Of a stretch of DNA of 64,000 nucleotides, positions 33,933 through 43,959 are shown one piece after another. A program made the position numbers and the translations under genes. The stretch is from Algoriphagus litoralis (GTDB taxonomy: Bacteria > Bacteroidota > Bacteroidia > Cytophagales > Cyclobacteriaceae): contig NZ_QGOL01000016.1 in NCBI RefSeq assembly GCF_003259255.1, positions 1 through 64,000 on the forward strand. Direction: 5' to 3'. The notes beneath the pieces are model-generated. The model searched no databases and had not been told where the DNA came from. It saw nothing but the letters and a program-made list of their open reading frames with translations. Position 1 is the stretch's first letter, and every line of letters starts with the position of its first letter.

Positions 33933-36335
33933 TTAATCAGTTTTAAGGGTTTTGGCGGGATTGAGAGTGTAGACCTTCCAGCTTCTGTAGGCAATCGTCA
34001 AAATCGCCAAAAGGAAGACCAGTGAAATGGAAATTAAGAAAGGCCAAACTGTGATGCTGGTTTTGTATGTAAAATCCTGCAGCCAGGTGATGGAAAACCA
34101 AATTCCGAAAGCAATGGCCAAGACAGCTGACACACTCAATAATTTCAGAAAATCGGAAGCTAACACCTGAATAACATTTTGCTGCGTTGCGCCCAAAACT
34201 TTCCGGATGCTGATCTCTCGGGTTCTTCTAAGTGCGACATAGCTCACCAGTCCAAATAATCCCATGCAGGCGATGAAGATGGCAATTCCGGAAAAGAGTC
34301 CGAATATCACCCCAGCCTGCTGTTCTGACTGATACATCCGAGCATAAGCTTGGTCCACAAATACAGGGTTGAAGGGTCTTTCCGGTACCAATTTTTTCCA
34401 GACTCCTTCTAAAGTTGCGAGGTGGTCGGATGGATTTCCAGCCGGCAATTTGACCAACAAGACATTGGTTTCGTCAGGATCATTGAAAATGACCATAGGA
34501 GACACTTGATGGTGAAGGGAATTAAAGTAAAAATCCTTCACCACACCTTTCACCTCCGAATTGGAACTGAAGCCTAGATTGATCGTTTTGCCGATAGCTT
34601 CCTCAGCTGTCCAGCCCATTTCATTCACTGCGGTTTCATTGAGTAGTACCGGAAATCGCTCCGTCCCGTCTTCCAAGTCACTCCGCTTGATATCTGTCAG
34701 GGAAAAATTATTACCTGCCATCAATTCAAGATTGATCGTCTTCAAAATATCCGGATCCACTGCATAGCCGGTGATCATGAATTCCCGCTGATTATCTCCA
34801 CCGGGAAAAACCTTATACCCGGCTTTGACATGAATCGGCATATCTGAAGCTCTGGAGATGGAGGTGGCTGCTCCGGTGCGCAGCATTTCATTTTTAATCG
34901 TCTCTACTCCATCCCGCATAGAGTAATGGTAACTGAGCGAGACGAGATGCTCTTTTTCATAGCCTAGGTTGACCTCTTGCATGTAGGTCAACTGGCTTTT
35001 CACGACAAAGGTGGCGATCAATAAACCAATGGATACAAAGAACTGGAAAACCACCAGCGATTTTCTGACCCATGCTCCTCCTCCTATTTTGGTTTTGTTA
35101 GCCAAGGCTTTGATTGGCTCCATTCCTGACAGAATCAGTGAAGGGTATAATCCCGCCAAAACTCCCATGGTGAGAATAAATACTGTGATCATGGTGAGAC
35201 CTATGGGCGAAATGATCAATTCCAATCTGAGGGGAACGCCACTGATGGATGAAAAACGTGGTGCAATCAGGTAAAGGACCAAAACACTCAAGGCCGTGGA
35301 AGCAAAGGTCAACAGCATAGACTCCGAAACAAACTGCCCAAAGAGCTGCCCTCTCCCCGCTCCCATTGCTTTTCTCAGACCCACTTCTTTGTTTCTTTCA
35401 GTGGCTTCTGCTGTGGCAAGATTTACATAATTGATGATGCCGATAGCGATCAATAGCAAAGCGACAACTCCGAAAATATACAGGTAGCGAATGTCTGTAC
35501 CGGGTTTGATCGCGCCTAAGGTCTGATCCCCCAAATGAATTTGTGTGACAGGTTGCAGGAAAAAATCGGTCTGATAGCCATATTCTGCCAGTTCTTTACC
35601 AAGATATTTATCGACAAGCTGCCCCAGTTTTCCTTCAAAAACAGTAGGATCCGCTTCCGGCTTCAGCTTGACATAAGTGTAGTAGTTACTTGGGGACCAT
35701 TCGGGATTTTTACCATGACGATGGGTCTTGAAGGAGGCTAAAAAATCGAAGTTGATATGGCTATTGGATGGAAAATCTTCCATTACGCCTGTGATTTGAT
35801 AGTCTTTCCCGTCGATTTTTATGGCTTTGTTTACAGCAGCTATGGCATTCCCAAAGTACCGTTCCGCAGTACTTTTGGTCAACACCATTTGATTGGGTTC
35901 GGCCAAAACCTGATTTGCATTTCCGGAAATGAGCTCGAAATCAAAAACATTAAAGAAGTTTTCGTCCACATAGGCGAAGGCTTTTTCTTCCTGATTGCCA
36001 TCCCCTGCATCCACCATTACGGTAGAAAAAATACTGATATCAAAAATCAGGGTGCCTGTTTCTACTTCAGGCACTTCATCGATCAAGGTAGGAATTAAAC
36101 TCGAGGGAGTGGAAGAGACAAGTTGTGCCTGTCCATCTGATCTGAACTCTTGATTCAATCTGTAGATCCGGTCGTAATCGGCATACATCTTATCATAGCT
36201 CCATTCGTGATGGATGTAGAGACTAATTGCCAAAAAACTCACCACAGCGATGGTCAAACCAAGCAAGTTGATACCTGTGTAAAGCTTCCGCTTTTGGAGG
36301 TTTCTAAAAGAAACTTTAAGGTAATTTTTCCACAT
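33933..36335 (-). CDS. ABC permease 1, double MacB_PCD-FtsX type, ATPase-linked
   Basis: This 800-residue inner-membrane protein is the cognate permease of the ATPase behind it. The layout is TM1 (about 20-42), a periplasmic MacB_PCD domain, three TMs with coupling motif NKEVGLRKAMGAG at 315-327, a second TM/periplasmic half, and a last FtsX block with TREISIRKVLGAT at 705-717. It ends TLNPAKTLKTD. One chain thus equals two MacB-like halves. The N-terminus MWKNYLKVSFRNLQKRK differs from the MLKNY start of the other nine. Substrate unknown; efflux of a peptide, drug or lipid is possible. The start is ATG. Confidence 0.9.
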   Translation of the reverse strand: MWKNYLKVSFRNLQKRKLYTGINLLGLTIAVVSFLAISLYIHHEWSYDKMYADYDRIYRLNQEFRSDGQAQLVSSTPSSLIPTLIDEVPEVETGTLIFDISIFSTVMVDAGDGNQEEKAFAYVDENFFNVFDFELISGNANQVLAEPNQMVLTKSTAERYFGNAIAAVNKAIKIDGKDYQITGVMEDFPSNSHINFDFLASFKTHRHGKNPEWSPSNYYTYVKLKPEADPTVFEGKLGQLVDKYLGKELAEYGYQTDFFLQPVTQIHLGDQTLGAIKPGTDIRYLYIFGVVALLLIAIGIINYVNLATAEATERNKEVGLRKAMGAGRGQLFGQFVSESMLLTFASTALSVLVLYLIAPRFSSISGVPLRLELIISPIGLTMITVFILTMGVLAGLYPSLILSGMEPIKALANKTKIGGGAWVRKSLVVFQFFVSIGLLIATFVVKSQLTYMQEVNLGYEKEHLVSLSYHYSMRDGVETIKNEMLRTGAATSISRASDMPIHVKAGYKVFPGGDNQREFMITGYAVDPDILKTINLELMAGNNFSLTDIKRSDLEDGTERFPVLLNETAVNEMGWTAEEAIGKTINLGFSSNSEVKGVVKDFYFNSLHHQVSPMVIFNDPDETNVLLVKLPAGNPSDHLATLEGVWKKLVPERPFNPVFVDQAYARMYQSEQQAGVIFGLFSGIAIFIACMGLFGLVSYVALRRTREISIRKVLGATQQNVIQVLASDFLKLLSVSAVLAIAFGIWFSITWLQDFTYKTSITVWPFLISISLVFLLAILTIAYRSWKVYTLNPAKTLKTD

Positions 36336-36435
36336 AACTTTTCGATTGGAAAATTTTAAAATTGAAATATTGGAAAATTGAAAGATTGCAAGATTAACCT
36401 AATCCAATTATCCATTCAGCGTTTATTGATATTCT

Positions 36436-36443
36436 CAAAAATA
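36436..36443 (-). promoter_or_regulatory. Candidate -7 box of the permease 1 operon
   Basis: The minus strand reads TATTTTTG, a full match to TAnnTTTG, about 100 bases upstream of the permease 1 start and past the terminator of the previous operon. No clear TTTG -33 element is found at the expected distance. Confidence 0.35.
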
Positions 36444-36516
36444 GGTGTGACCTAAATTTCTGAATACTGTAAACTGAGACTGAGTACTGCCATTACCTTT
36501 TCCACTATTATGCCAC

Positions 36517-36546
36517 AAAAAAAGCCTCTGAAATAGCTCCAGAGGC
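36517..36546 (-). terminator. Intrinsic terminator of the oxidoreductase/DUF1080 operon
   Basis: On the minus strand GCCTCTG pairs perfectly with CAGAGGC (36546-36540 and 36530-36524) across a nine-base loop, followed by seven T residues (36523-36517). It lies 120 bases beyond the oxidoreductase stop and separates that operon from permease 1. Confidence 0.9.
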
Positions 36547-36572
36547 ATTTTTTGAATTTTGATGGAATGGTT

Positions 36573-36604
36573 TTCTCGAACATTTTTGTTCGCTGGCGAA
36601 CAAA
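36573..36604. promoter_or_regulatory. 32-bp palindromic element, copy 1
   Basis: The core TTTGTTCGC-TG-GCGAACAAA (36585-36604) is a perfect inverted repeat, and CGAACA-TTTT-TGTTCG forms an overlapping one. A second copy in the same orientation lies at 53538-53569 with 25 of 32 bases identical by eye. It looks like a regulator site. Which gene it serves is not clear: permease 1 starts 238 bases away on the far side of a terminator. Confidence 0.5.
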
Positions 36605-36665
36605 TCTATGATCAATGATCGATCTTCAATTTTCGAGTGTCAGTACTTGGTATTTCGTAAACCAA

Positions 36666-38015
36666 TCAAAACTTTCGATACTTTCCATCCAAAAACTCAT
36701 TGGCTTCTTTTTCGGCAAATTTTGCCTTCTTGGAGTCCCAGTGCAGCATTTGATTCGGGAACCGTCCCGCAATCACCCCGAGAAGTATCGTCTCTGTGAG
36801 TCGAGCAGAATACTCAAATGGTGCGCTGCATTCGTCTTTACCTAGGCAAGCATCAACAAACTGATGGTAGTGTTTTTTGCTTTCCCCATCATAGTCTTTT
36901 ACCGGCGCACCGAGGTTGAATGGAGTCACATCAAACTCCTCGTATTTTCCATCCACTATGAGACGGGGCAATTGCTGAAAGTGTGGAAGAAGCAGTCTTC
37001 CTTTTTCCCCCATAAACATGGCACCTTGATCCGGAAGCTTGTCTCCATTCGGAAGCTTGAGATCTTCATGGTCAGATGGGGCCCCTGGACCATCGTACCA
37101 GACCCATTTCAATTTCTCGGTGGTCTGTTTGGTACCAGGAAACTCATACGTGACAATATTATTCTCAGGAAACCCGAATCCTGTAGGCTGTCGACATTCA
37201 TTGATGATGGTTTCCGGTACGTCTAGTTCCAGTGCATTGTATGGAGTATCAAAAATATGCACTCCCATATCGCCCAGAGTACCGCAGCCAAAATCCATGA
37301 TTTTCCGCCAATTGCCCGGATGATAAGCGCCTTCCTTGTACGCTCTGTCAGGGGCCGTACCGAGCCAGAGATTCCAATCGAGATTGGCTGGAACGGGATC
37401 GCTGCCTGTAGGCTCAGGGCCATCATACCCCCAGTTTTTAGGAGACCAAGCGCGGACGGTATTTACTTTTCCGATGATTCCAGATTGGATCAGGAGTGTG
37501 GCAAGTTTGTAATCATAAAAAGAATGAACCTGAATGCCCATTTGGGTAACCAGATTTTTCTTGGCTGCCAGTTGCCTCATTTCCCGTGCTTCTGTCACAT
37601 GATGTGTGAGAGGCTTTTGGCAATAAACCGGCTTATTCTTCTTCATCGCCATCAGAGACGCAGGAGCATGTGTGTGGTCCGGAGTGGACACGATCACCGC
37701 ATCGATCTCATCTTCCATTTCTTTCAGCAGCACCCGATAATCCGTGTAGGTTTTGGCATTGGGATGGAGGGCTTTTGCACCTGCCAGAGCTGTGCTATCC
37801 ACATCGCAGAGGGCCACTACATCCACCAGGCTGTGAGAAGAAATCGCATCCAAATCTGCCATCCCCATTCCCCCAAGGCCAATATGGGCAGTTCTTAAGC
37901 GGCCATTTGCAGCAGCCTTTGCCAAAATGGACGGTGCCAGAGCTAGACCCAAAGCTCCGAGACCAGTTTTTTTGATGAAATCTCTCCGGTCGATAAACTG
38001 AATTTTCTTATGCAT
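36666..38015 (-). CDS. Gfo/Idh/MocA-family oxidoreductase with Tat-type leader
   Basis: This 449-residue NAD(P)-dependent dehydrogenase probably acts on a sugar or sugar derivative. The leader IDRRDFIKKTGLGALGLALA near 8-27 fits a twin-arginine signal, implying a periplasmic or exported enzyme as in many Bacteroidota homologues. The Rossmann region follows (RTAHIGLGGMGMADLDAI, VALCDVD), then VIVSTPDHTHAP and the active-site-type CQKPLTH near 135. It ends GKYRKF. It is encoded 11 bases after a DUF1080 protein, a pairing common in sugar-degradation operons. The start is ATG. Confidence 0.92.
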   Translation of the reverse strand: MHKKIQFIDRRDFIKKTGLGALGLALAPSILAKAAANGRLRTAHIGLGGMGMADLDAISSHSLVDVVALCDVDSTALAGAKALHPNAKTYTDYRVLLKEMEDEIDAVIVSTPDHTHAPASLMAMKKNKPVYCQKPLTHHVTEAREMRQLAAKKNLVTQMGIQVHSFYDYKLATLLIQSGIIGKVNTVRAWSPKNWGYDGPEPTGSDPVPANLDWNLWLGTAPDRAYKEGAYHPGNWRKIMDFGCGTLGDMGVHIFDTPYNALELDVPETIINECRQPTGFGFPENNIVTYEFPGTKQTTEKLKWVWYDGPGAPSDHEDLKLPNGDKLPDQGAMFMGEKGRLLLPHFQQLPRLIVDGKYEEFDVTPFNLGAPVKDYDGESKKHYHQFVDACLGKDECSAPFEYSARLTETILLGVIAGRFPNQMLHWDSKKAKFAEKEANEFLDGKYRKF

Positions 38016-38026
38016 TGCGTTGATGA

Positions 38027-38701
38027 TTATTTAGTGGTTGGTGTCAATTCTTTGATTCGAATATTTCTAAAATGGACGACATCTCCATGTCCAAGAAAGC
38101 CGATATGTCCTCGGCTTCTAGCTAGACCGGGATGTTCTTTTTTATCCAAAGTTCCGTTTTTACTTGCTTCTAAGTAATCTCCCTCCAAGATGGTTTCTCC
38201 GTTGAGGATCACCTTGATTTTAGGATGCTGGACAATGACCTCCTGCTGATTCCATTCCCCCACAGGCTTTAGAAATCCTCTTTTCGCAGCCATGACTCCA
38301 TAGACTGAACCATGGTATTGGTAGACTTGAAGCCCTGCGTATTTTTCGGCCTCGTTATCCAGAATCTGCAGTTCTTTACCCACATATGCTGCATCTCCAT
38401 CCAATGGGGCGTGAAATCCGAGCCCATTGTTGGCTCCCGGAGTGAGTTGGAATTCAAATCTGAGCACAAAATCTCCGTATTCTTTTGCTGTAAAAAGGTT
38501 TCCGCCTCCCCCACCTTTGGGTTCGATGACGATGATCCCATCCTTGGCGAGATAGGAGGATTTGTTTCCTACCCAGCCATCAAGATTCTTTCCGTTGAAA
38601 AGCGGAGTGAATCCTTGCTCAGTCTCCTGCGAAAAGGAGTAAAAACAAGGTGCAAAAACAACAAAAAGGAAAATTAGCTTTGGCCAAAACCGGAATTGCA
38701 T
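38027..38701 (-). CDS. DUF1080 / 3-keto-disaccharide hydrolase domain protein
   Basis: This secreted protein of 224 residues has a signal peptide (MQFRFWPKLIFLFVVFAPCFYSFSQ) and one concanavalin-like DUF1080 domain: GFTPLFNGKNLDGWVG near 30-45, EFQLTPGANNGLGFHAP near 90, ELQILDNEA near 112 and GHIGFLGHGDVVHFRNIRIKEL at the end. Members of this fold include 3-keto-glycoside hydrolases and carbohydrate-binding proteins. It should act outside the inner membrane with the oxidoreductase encoded just behind it. I chose the ATG at 38701 over a TTG two codons earlier. Confidence 0.9.
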   Translation of the reverse strand: MQFRFWPKLIFLFVVFAPCFYSFSQETEQGFTPLFNGKNLDGWVGNKSSYLAKDGIIVIEPKGGGGGNLFTAKEYGDFVLRFEFQLTPGANNGLGFHAPLDGDAAYVGKELQILDNEAEKYAGLQVYQYHGSVYGVMAAKRGFLKPVGEWNQQEVIVQHPKIKVILNGETILEGDYLEASKNGTLDKKEHPGLARSRGHIGFLGHGDVVHFRNIRIKELTPTTK

Positions 38702-38731
38702 TTTCAATTGGGTTTAGAAATGTGAGTAATA

Positions 38732-38739
38732 CAAATCTA
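38732..38739 (-). promoter_or_regulatory. Candidate -7 box of the DUF1080 operon
   Basis: The minus strand reads TAGATTTG, matching TAnnTTTG, about 31 bases upstream of the DUF1080 start codon. No good -33 element is seen. The position gives a short leader, which fits Bacteroidota mRNAs. Confidence 0.4.
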
Positions 38740-39015
38740 TTGGACAAATTGACTTTTCACCGGTTTTTGTTTTGAAATACTTGTGCTTTATAGGATTGGT
38801 AATTTGTTGAATTGATTACCCCATGAATCGTAGCCTAGTGATGGTCCAAAGACTCTAGTTTCTGCCCAAGAGTTTCGGTTTAATTTGGCAAGGAAGTGAA
38901 ACCAACTCCCGAATTCCAATGAAACGAGGAATTGAATTTAACCTGGAGTTGCCCGGAAAGGCTTTTTCATCCACTTCCTTTCAGCTTTCTCACTTTTGCT
39001 TGCCGTCTTCGAAAC
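38740..39015. other. Intergenic gap before permease 2
   Basis: No gene or stable hairpin is seen in this gap. Short plus-strand ORFs here run into the permease 2 antisense strand and are not convincing. Confidence 0.4.
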
Positions 39016-41427
39016 CTACTCATCTTTCAGCACTTTGGCTGGGTTGGTTTGGGCAGCAGTATACGAATGAAGTCCTACAATCAGCAAGCAAAGAACCATC
39101 ACACCCAAACCAGCAACCGCATACAACAGATAAGGCATATCCACCCGATAGGTGAATTCGTTGAGCCAGTCTCTGAGGAAATAATACGCAGGAAAAATAG
39201 CCAACAAGAAGGATATGCCTACCAAGAGTACATACTCTTTAGAAATCAATCCTAGAATCTGTGCTACAGAGGCTCCCAATACTTTGCGGATGCTGATCTC
39301 CTTGGTTCGCTGCGCTATGGTGAACGAAGAAAGTCCAAATAGCCCCATGCCTGAAATCAGAATGGCCAAAACAGTGGCCGCGCTGAGCACATTTCTGATT
39401 CGTGCATCTTCCTCATAGAATTTGGCGATCACCTCATCCAAGAATTGAAACTCGACAGCCTCAAATGGGTAAATTTCTTTGTACTTACTTTCTAAAGCCA
39501 TTTTGACTGAGGCAAGATTTTGACCTGGCTCCAACTTCACCGAGATCGTCTGGAAGTATTTGGGATTATAGGTGAAAACCAAAGGTTTGATTTCCTCCCG
39601 AAGGGTCCTCGAGTGGAAATTTGCCATCACGCCTACGATTGTCCTTTCGGACCCCCCGAATTTTAAACGCTGATTCAGGGCGGATTGCGCGTCCGCATAT
39701 CCCGCTTCCTTGAGAAAATTTTCATTCACCACAAGTTCTTCTTCCCGGTTGGAGGCGACTTTTCCTGCCAAAAGCGGGATTCCATTTACCCGGATAAATG
39801 CAGAATCCACATTCATCACTTGGGTGAAAATCTGCTTTTCGGTCGAATCCACCGGAATCCAGGCGTCTGAAGTCCACAGACTGGTAGAAGAAACCAAGCT
39901 CCCACTGAGACTTACTCCCGACACGGTACTTTCCTGTCCTATGATCTGCTGCAATCGATCCATCTTGTCTACTTCAGACATCCAAGGAAGACCTGAGTAA
40001 AGCACCGCGTCTTTTTCAAAGCCCAAGGGTTGGCTTGAGACATAGCGTAGCTGAGCTTGTAGTACCAAAACGAGAATGATGAATGCAATGGAAGAAGAGA
40101 ACTGAATGACTGTCAGATTTTTTCTCAGAAAGACACCCAAGGAAAATCCCGTGCTGCCTCTCTTTTCCCCTTTGATCGCTCGGGAAGGCTGGTAGGATGA
40201 TAGACTTATGGCTGGGTAAACTCCCGATAAAACCGTCAAAAGCAGCGGAAAAAGCAGGTAAAATCCCAAATTCTGAATCTGAAGGTAATCCAGCGAAAAC
40301 CCTTCCGGCAGATAGGCAGAAAACAGGTTCCGAATCATCTCTGCAAACGCCAGAGCGACAAGTGTGGAGAAGATAACAAGCAAGTACGTCTCTGACAAGA
40401 ACTGTGAAACCAGCTCCCATCTTCTTCCTCCCAGTGTTTTACGAATGCCTACCTCCTTGCTTCGGCCAATGGCCATGGCTGTTTCGAGATTGACAAAATT
40501 CAACACCGCCAAAATGAGGATAATCAGGCCGATATAGATCAATCCATTCAAAAATACCTTGGAAACGGAAGTGTCGTTGTAGGTTTGCCCAAAGTGGATA
40601 TCTTCCAGAGGCTCTACCGAAAAGCTGGTCGTAGCATCGGCCTCTTTACTGTAATTTTTGTCAGCGATCACTTTTAGGGATTCTTCCAAATCAGATTTTT
40701 GATCTGTCTGCTGCATTTTCACAAAAAGTTGTGAACTCGAGTTCACATTTCCCCAGTGATGAAGCCCCATCCATTCTTTTTGTTCCTCAGTCTGAATGGT
40801 GGAAAAAGAGAGGAAATCTTTGAAAATCAGATCCGTATTCGCTGTGTAGTCCTCCACGATTCCTGTGATCTGAGCGGAAAAAGTATCCGCATCGATCCAG
40901 TTGACTTCTTTTCCTAATGCATCTATTGCTTTGACTCCCGGAAAATACAGTTCAAGCTGGCTTTGCGTCAGTACTGCCGAGTTGGGTTTTTCGAGGGCCG
41001 TTTCAGGATTTCCTGCGAGCCATTTTCTTGGGAAAATTTTGAAAAAACCCGGATCTGCAAAAGTCGCCAGATTGGTTCTCCCCATGACTTTGTTGCCTTC
41101 TGGAATAGTCACCAAAGTTTGGTACATGGTGTAGAGTCTTCCTTTGACTTCAATTGAAGAAATTTCCGAGTCGATCACTTCTCCAAGTGGGCCGGGAGTT
41201 CCTGAATTAGGATAACTTTCTCCCCCTACATACTCGGTAAGGGTATTGATCCGGAAAATTTGGTCCCTATCTGGATGAAACTTATCAAAACTATGGGCAT
41301 GCCAGACCACATTGAAGATCAGGAAGCATATCGAAATCCCCAATGAAAGTCCAAGGACATGAATGGCAGTTCGGAGTCTATTTCGGGTCAAATTCCTCCA
41401 GGCGATTTTGAAGTAGTTTTTGAGCAT
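39016..41427 (-). CDS. ABC permease 2, double MacB_PCD-FtsX type
   Basis: This 803-residue permease begins MLKNYFKIAWRNLTRNRLRT. The coupling helices read SKEVGIRKTLGGRR and TKEISIRKVLGASV, and the C-terminus is QTNPAKVLKDE. It lies 308 bases from the DUF1080 start and has no ATPase gene beside it, so it would have to share the ATPase at 33162 or use one elsewhere. TM1 (about 20-42) is followed by a periplasmic domain with FADPGFFKIFPRKWLAGNPE near 125, the pattern shared by all copies. Substrate unknown. The start is ATG. Confidence 0.88.
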   Translation of the reverse strand: MLKNYFKIAWRNLTRNRLRTAIHVLGLSLGISICFLIFNVVWHAHSFDKFHPDRDQIFRINTLTEYVGGESYPNSGTPGPLGEVIDSEISSIEVKGRLYTMYQTLVTIPEGNKVMGRTNLATFADPGFFKIFPRKWLAGNPETALEKPNSAVLTQSQLELYFPGVKAIDALGKEVNWIDADTFSAQITGIVEDYTANTDLIFKDFLSFSTIQTEEQKEWMGLHHWGNVNSSSQLFVKMQQTDQKSDLEESLKVIADKNYSKEADATTSFSVEPLEDIHFGQTYNDTSVSKVFLNGLIYIGLIILILAVLNFVNLETAMAIGRSKEVGIRKTLGGRRWELVSQFLSETYLLVIFSTLVALAFAEMIRNLFSAYLPEGFSLDYLQIQNLGFYLLFPLLLTVLSGVYPAISLSSYQPSRAIKGEKRGSTGFSLGVFLRKNLTVIQFSSSIAFIILVLVLQAQLRYVSSQPLGFEKDAVLYSGLPWMSEVDKMDRLQQIIGQESTVSGVSLSGSLVSSTSLWTSDAWIPVDSTEKQIFTQVMNVDSAFIRVNGIPLLAGKVASNREEELVVNENFLKEAGYADAQSALNQRLKFGGSERTIVGVMANFHSRTLREEIKPLVFTYNPKYFQTISVKLEPGQNLASVKMALESKYKEIYPFEAVEFQFLDEVIAKFYEEDARIRNVLSAATVLAILISGMGLFGLSSFTIAQRTKEISIRKVLGASVAQILGLISKEYVLLVGISFLLAIFPAYYFLRDWLNEFTYRVDMPYLLYAVAGLGVMVLCLLIVGLHSYTAAQTNPAKVLKDE

Positions 41428-41541
41428 GGGGTTTGGGGGTTGGAATGTTGGGAAATTGGGAAGTTTGGAAGTTGTAAGGTTGTCAAGAGCCTTAGCACTT
41501 TTTGAGACTTCGTAACTCGTATTTCGTATTTCGTATTTTTC

Positions 41542-43953
41542 TCATTCACTTTTCAGGCTTTTCACCGGATTAGCAATGGCTGCTTTGATGGATTGAAAGC
41601 TCACAGTAAGCAAAGCCAAAAGCAAGGCGAGACCTCCTGCTATTCCTACGATCCACCATTCAAAGTTTATCCGGTAGGCATAGTCTTCCAGCCATTGGTT
41701 GACTGCAAACCATGAAACCGGAACAGCCAGGATAATTGCCCAAAAGACCGGTTTAACGAAGTCTTTGGAAAGCAGCATCACCACTTTAGTGACTGATGCT
41801 CCCAATACTTTTCGAATTCCTATTTCCTTGACCCGCTGCTCGGTGGCGAATGAGGCCAAACCGAACAAGCCCAAGCAGGAAATCAAAATGGAAAGTATGG
41901 TCAGCAAGCCAACGATGTAATTCACCGTGCGGTCGGCTCGATACAATTCCTCAAAATGGGTATTCAGAAAACTATATTCGAATTCTCTTTCCGGAAAATG
42001 CTGGTTCCAAACAGTTTCGATAGCCGCAATTGCCTCTTGGGCTTGTGGGCCGTTGATTTTGACAGAAATCTCGGCATAGCCCCAGTTTTCCTCACGGACC
42101 ATAAATAGCGTTTCGATTTTGTGATGAAGTGAATTGAAATTGAAGTCTCTGACTACTCCGACGATCTGACCCAAAGAATCGGTCCAACCAAAGCCAAATG
42201 GCTTTCCGATTAACGATTCCAGGGTTGCATTTTCGCTTTCCGCCGAAAGTAATTCTTTGGCTAAGGATTCATTGATGATAAAACCCTTACCGCTTTCGGC
42301 CTTGTTTTCGGGGGTAAAGTTTCTCCCAGCTACCACTTCCATTTGATATAGACTGACAAAGTCAGGATCCACCACTAGATGGGAAGTCGATAGCTCACGG
42401 GTATCTTCTTTTCCTTCAAAAATCATGGAGGTCTGGTGAAGGTTATTTCCCAGTCTTTGACCTGAAGCTGATACACTTTGGACCGAAGTATTACTCAGCA
42501 ATTGCTGTTTGAAAGGTTCATACTTTTCGATCGGCTGATTGCCAAAAGGGATCGTCACAATTTGGTCGTAGGCAAAACCCAAGTCTTTCTCCTGCATATA
42601 GCTCAATTGCCTGCTTGCAAAAATGGTGGAGATAATCAAAAATATTGCGGCTGAAAACTGCACCACCACAAGCGTAGTCCTGAATCCTGAATTTTTCCCA
42701 ATCTTCAGGTCTGCCCCTTTCAATATTCCCGCAGGTCTGAAACCGGATAAGTACAAGGCTGGGTAAAGTCCAGACAAGATCCCTATCAAAACCGCCCCTG
42801 AAAAGATATAAATCAAAGTTAATGGTTCCGATAGAATCGGTAACACGAGGGATCGCTGACTGAATTGATTGAGTGAGGGAAGGAAAAATCCGACCAAAAC
42901 CAAGGCAAAAAACATCGCTATCAAACTGATAAATACCGATTCGCCGATGAACTGAAGATACAGATTGGATTTTGTGGCGCCTGACACTTTTCTCACCCCG
43001 ATTTCCATGGCACGATTGATGGATTTGGCGGTGGAGAGATTGACAAAATTGAGCGCAGCAATCCCCATGACCAGAATCGCGATGTAAAAAAAGATGCTGG
43101 TGTAAGCTTTGTCGAACTTCTGAAAATTGATGTAATCATGCGTAATGTCCGAGGATCCGGAATGAACATCCGATATGGGCTGAAGAAATAATTCGTAGCC
43201 ATTTGCTTCACTTTCTTCCATGTGGGAAAGAAGATAATCCGGAAACTTCTTCTCTAGCTCTTCAGTATTCACATCCTCTCCCAATTCCAGGTAAGTAGTC
43301 AACCAATTGCCTCCCCAGTTTTCAATTGCCTGTGGGCCAACATAGCTATTGAATGAGCTCAGTGCATCAAATTGCAAATGGGAGTTTTTCGGAAAATCTT
43401 CCATCACCCCAGTCACGTTGTAGGAAATGGTGTCTTGATCCGTCAGCGTAAGTAGCTCTCCGAGAGCAGGGTTATTTCCGAAGATTTTCGCTGCACTTTC
43501 CTGAGTCAAAACTATACTGAAAGGATCCTTGAGTGCAGTTTCCGGGTTTCCTTCAATGAGTTTAAAATCAAAAAGCTGGAAAAAGGAAGAGTCCGCCCAA
43601 ACGGTTTTTGAAAGAATGGTCTCCTTATTTTCATCTTTAACCTTGAGTTCACCCGCCAGACTAAGTCGAGTAAAATTTTTGATCTCGGGGAATGTTTCCA
43701 AAAGCGTTGGCCCCATGGGATACATGGAAAGCGCTACCTTTTGGGGAGCAACCATTCCCTCCCAGTTCTGAACTTCATTTAGCCGGTAGATATTTTTAGA
43801 ATGAAATCCATCAAAATCCCGCTCAAAATTCACAAAAAGCATAATCAAGATGCAGACCGCCATGCCAATGGACAAACCTGAGATATTCACAAAGGAATAG
43901 AGCTTATTTCTAAGTAGGTTCCTCCAGGCGATTTTGAAGTAGTTTTTGAGCAT
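41542..43953 (-). CDS. ABC permease 3, double MacB_PCD-FtsX type
   Basis: This 803-residue permease has start MLKNYFKIAWRNLLRNKLYS, coupling motifs AMEIGVRKVSGATK and VKEIGIRKVLGASV, and C-terminus IANPVKSLKSE. The periplasmic segment DSSFFQLFDFKLIEGNPETAL near 120-140 is intact, and TM clusters are complete in both halves. The first 13 codons match those of permease 2 nearly base for base. The 114-bp gap downstream of it (towards permease 2) contains a TCGTATTTCGTATTTCG-type repeat. The start is ATG. Confidence 0.88.
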   Translation of the reverse strand: MLKNYFKIAWRNLLRNKLYSFVNISGLSIGMAVCILIMLFVNFERDFDGFHSKNIYRLNEVQNWEGMVAPQKVALSMYPMGPTLLETFPEIKNFTRLSLAGELKVKDENKETILSKTVWADSSFFQLFDFKLIEGNPETALKDPFSIVLTQESAAKIFGNNPALGELLTLTDQDTISYNVTGVMEDFPKNSHLQFDALSSFNSYVGPQAIENWGGNWLTTYLELGEDVNTEELEKKFPDYLLSHMEESEANGYELFLQPISDVHSGSSDITHDYINFQKFDKAYTSIFFYIAILVMGIAALNFVNLSTAKSINRAMEIGVRKVSGATKSNLYLQFIGESVFISLIAMFFALVLVGFFLPSLNQFSQRSLVLPILSEPLTLIYIFSGAVLIGILSGLYPALYLSGFRPAGILKGADLKIGKNSGFRTTLVVVQFSAAIFLIISTIFASRQLSYMQEKDLGFAYDQIVTIPFGNQPIEKYEPFKQQLLSNTSVQSVSASGQRLGNNLHQTSMIFEGKEDTRELSTSHLVVDPDFVSLYQMEVVAGRNFTPENKAESGKGFIINESLAKELLSAESENATLESLIGKPFGFGWTDSLGQIVGVVRDFNFNSLHHKIETLFMVREENWGYAEISVKINGPQAQEAIAAIETVWNQHFPEREFEYSFLNTHFEELYRADRTVNYIVGLLTILSILISCLGLFGLASFATEQRVKEIGIRKVLGASVTKVVMLLSKDFVKPVFWAIILAVPVSWFAVNQWLEDYAYRINFEWWIVGIAGGLALLLALLTVSFQSIKAAIANPVKSLKSE

Positions 43954-43959
43954 GGGGTT

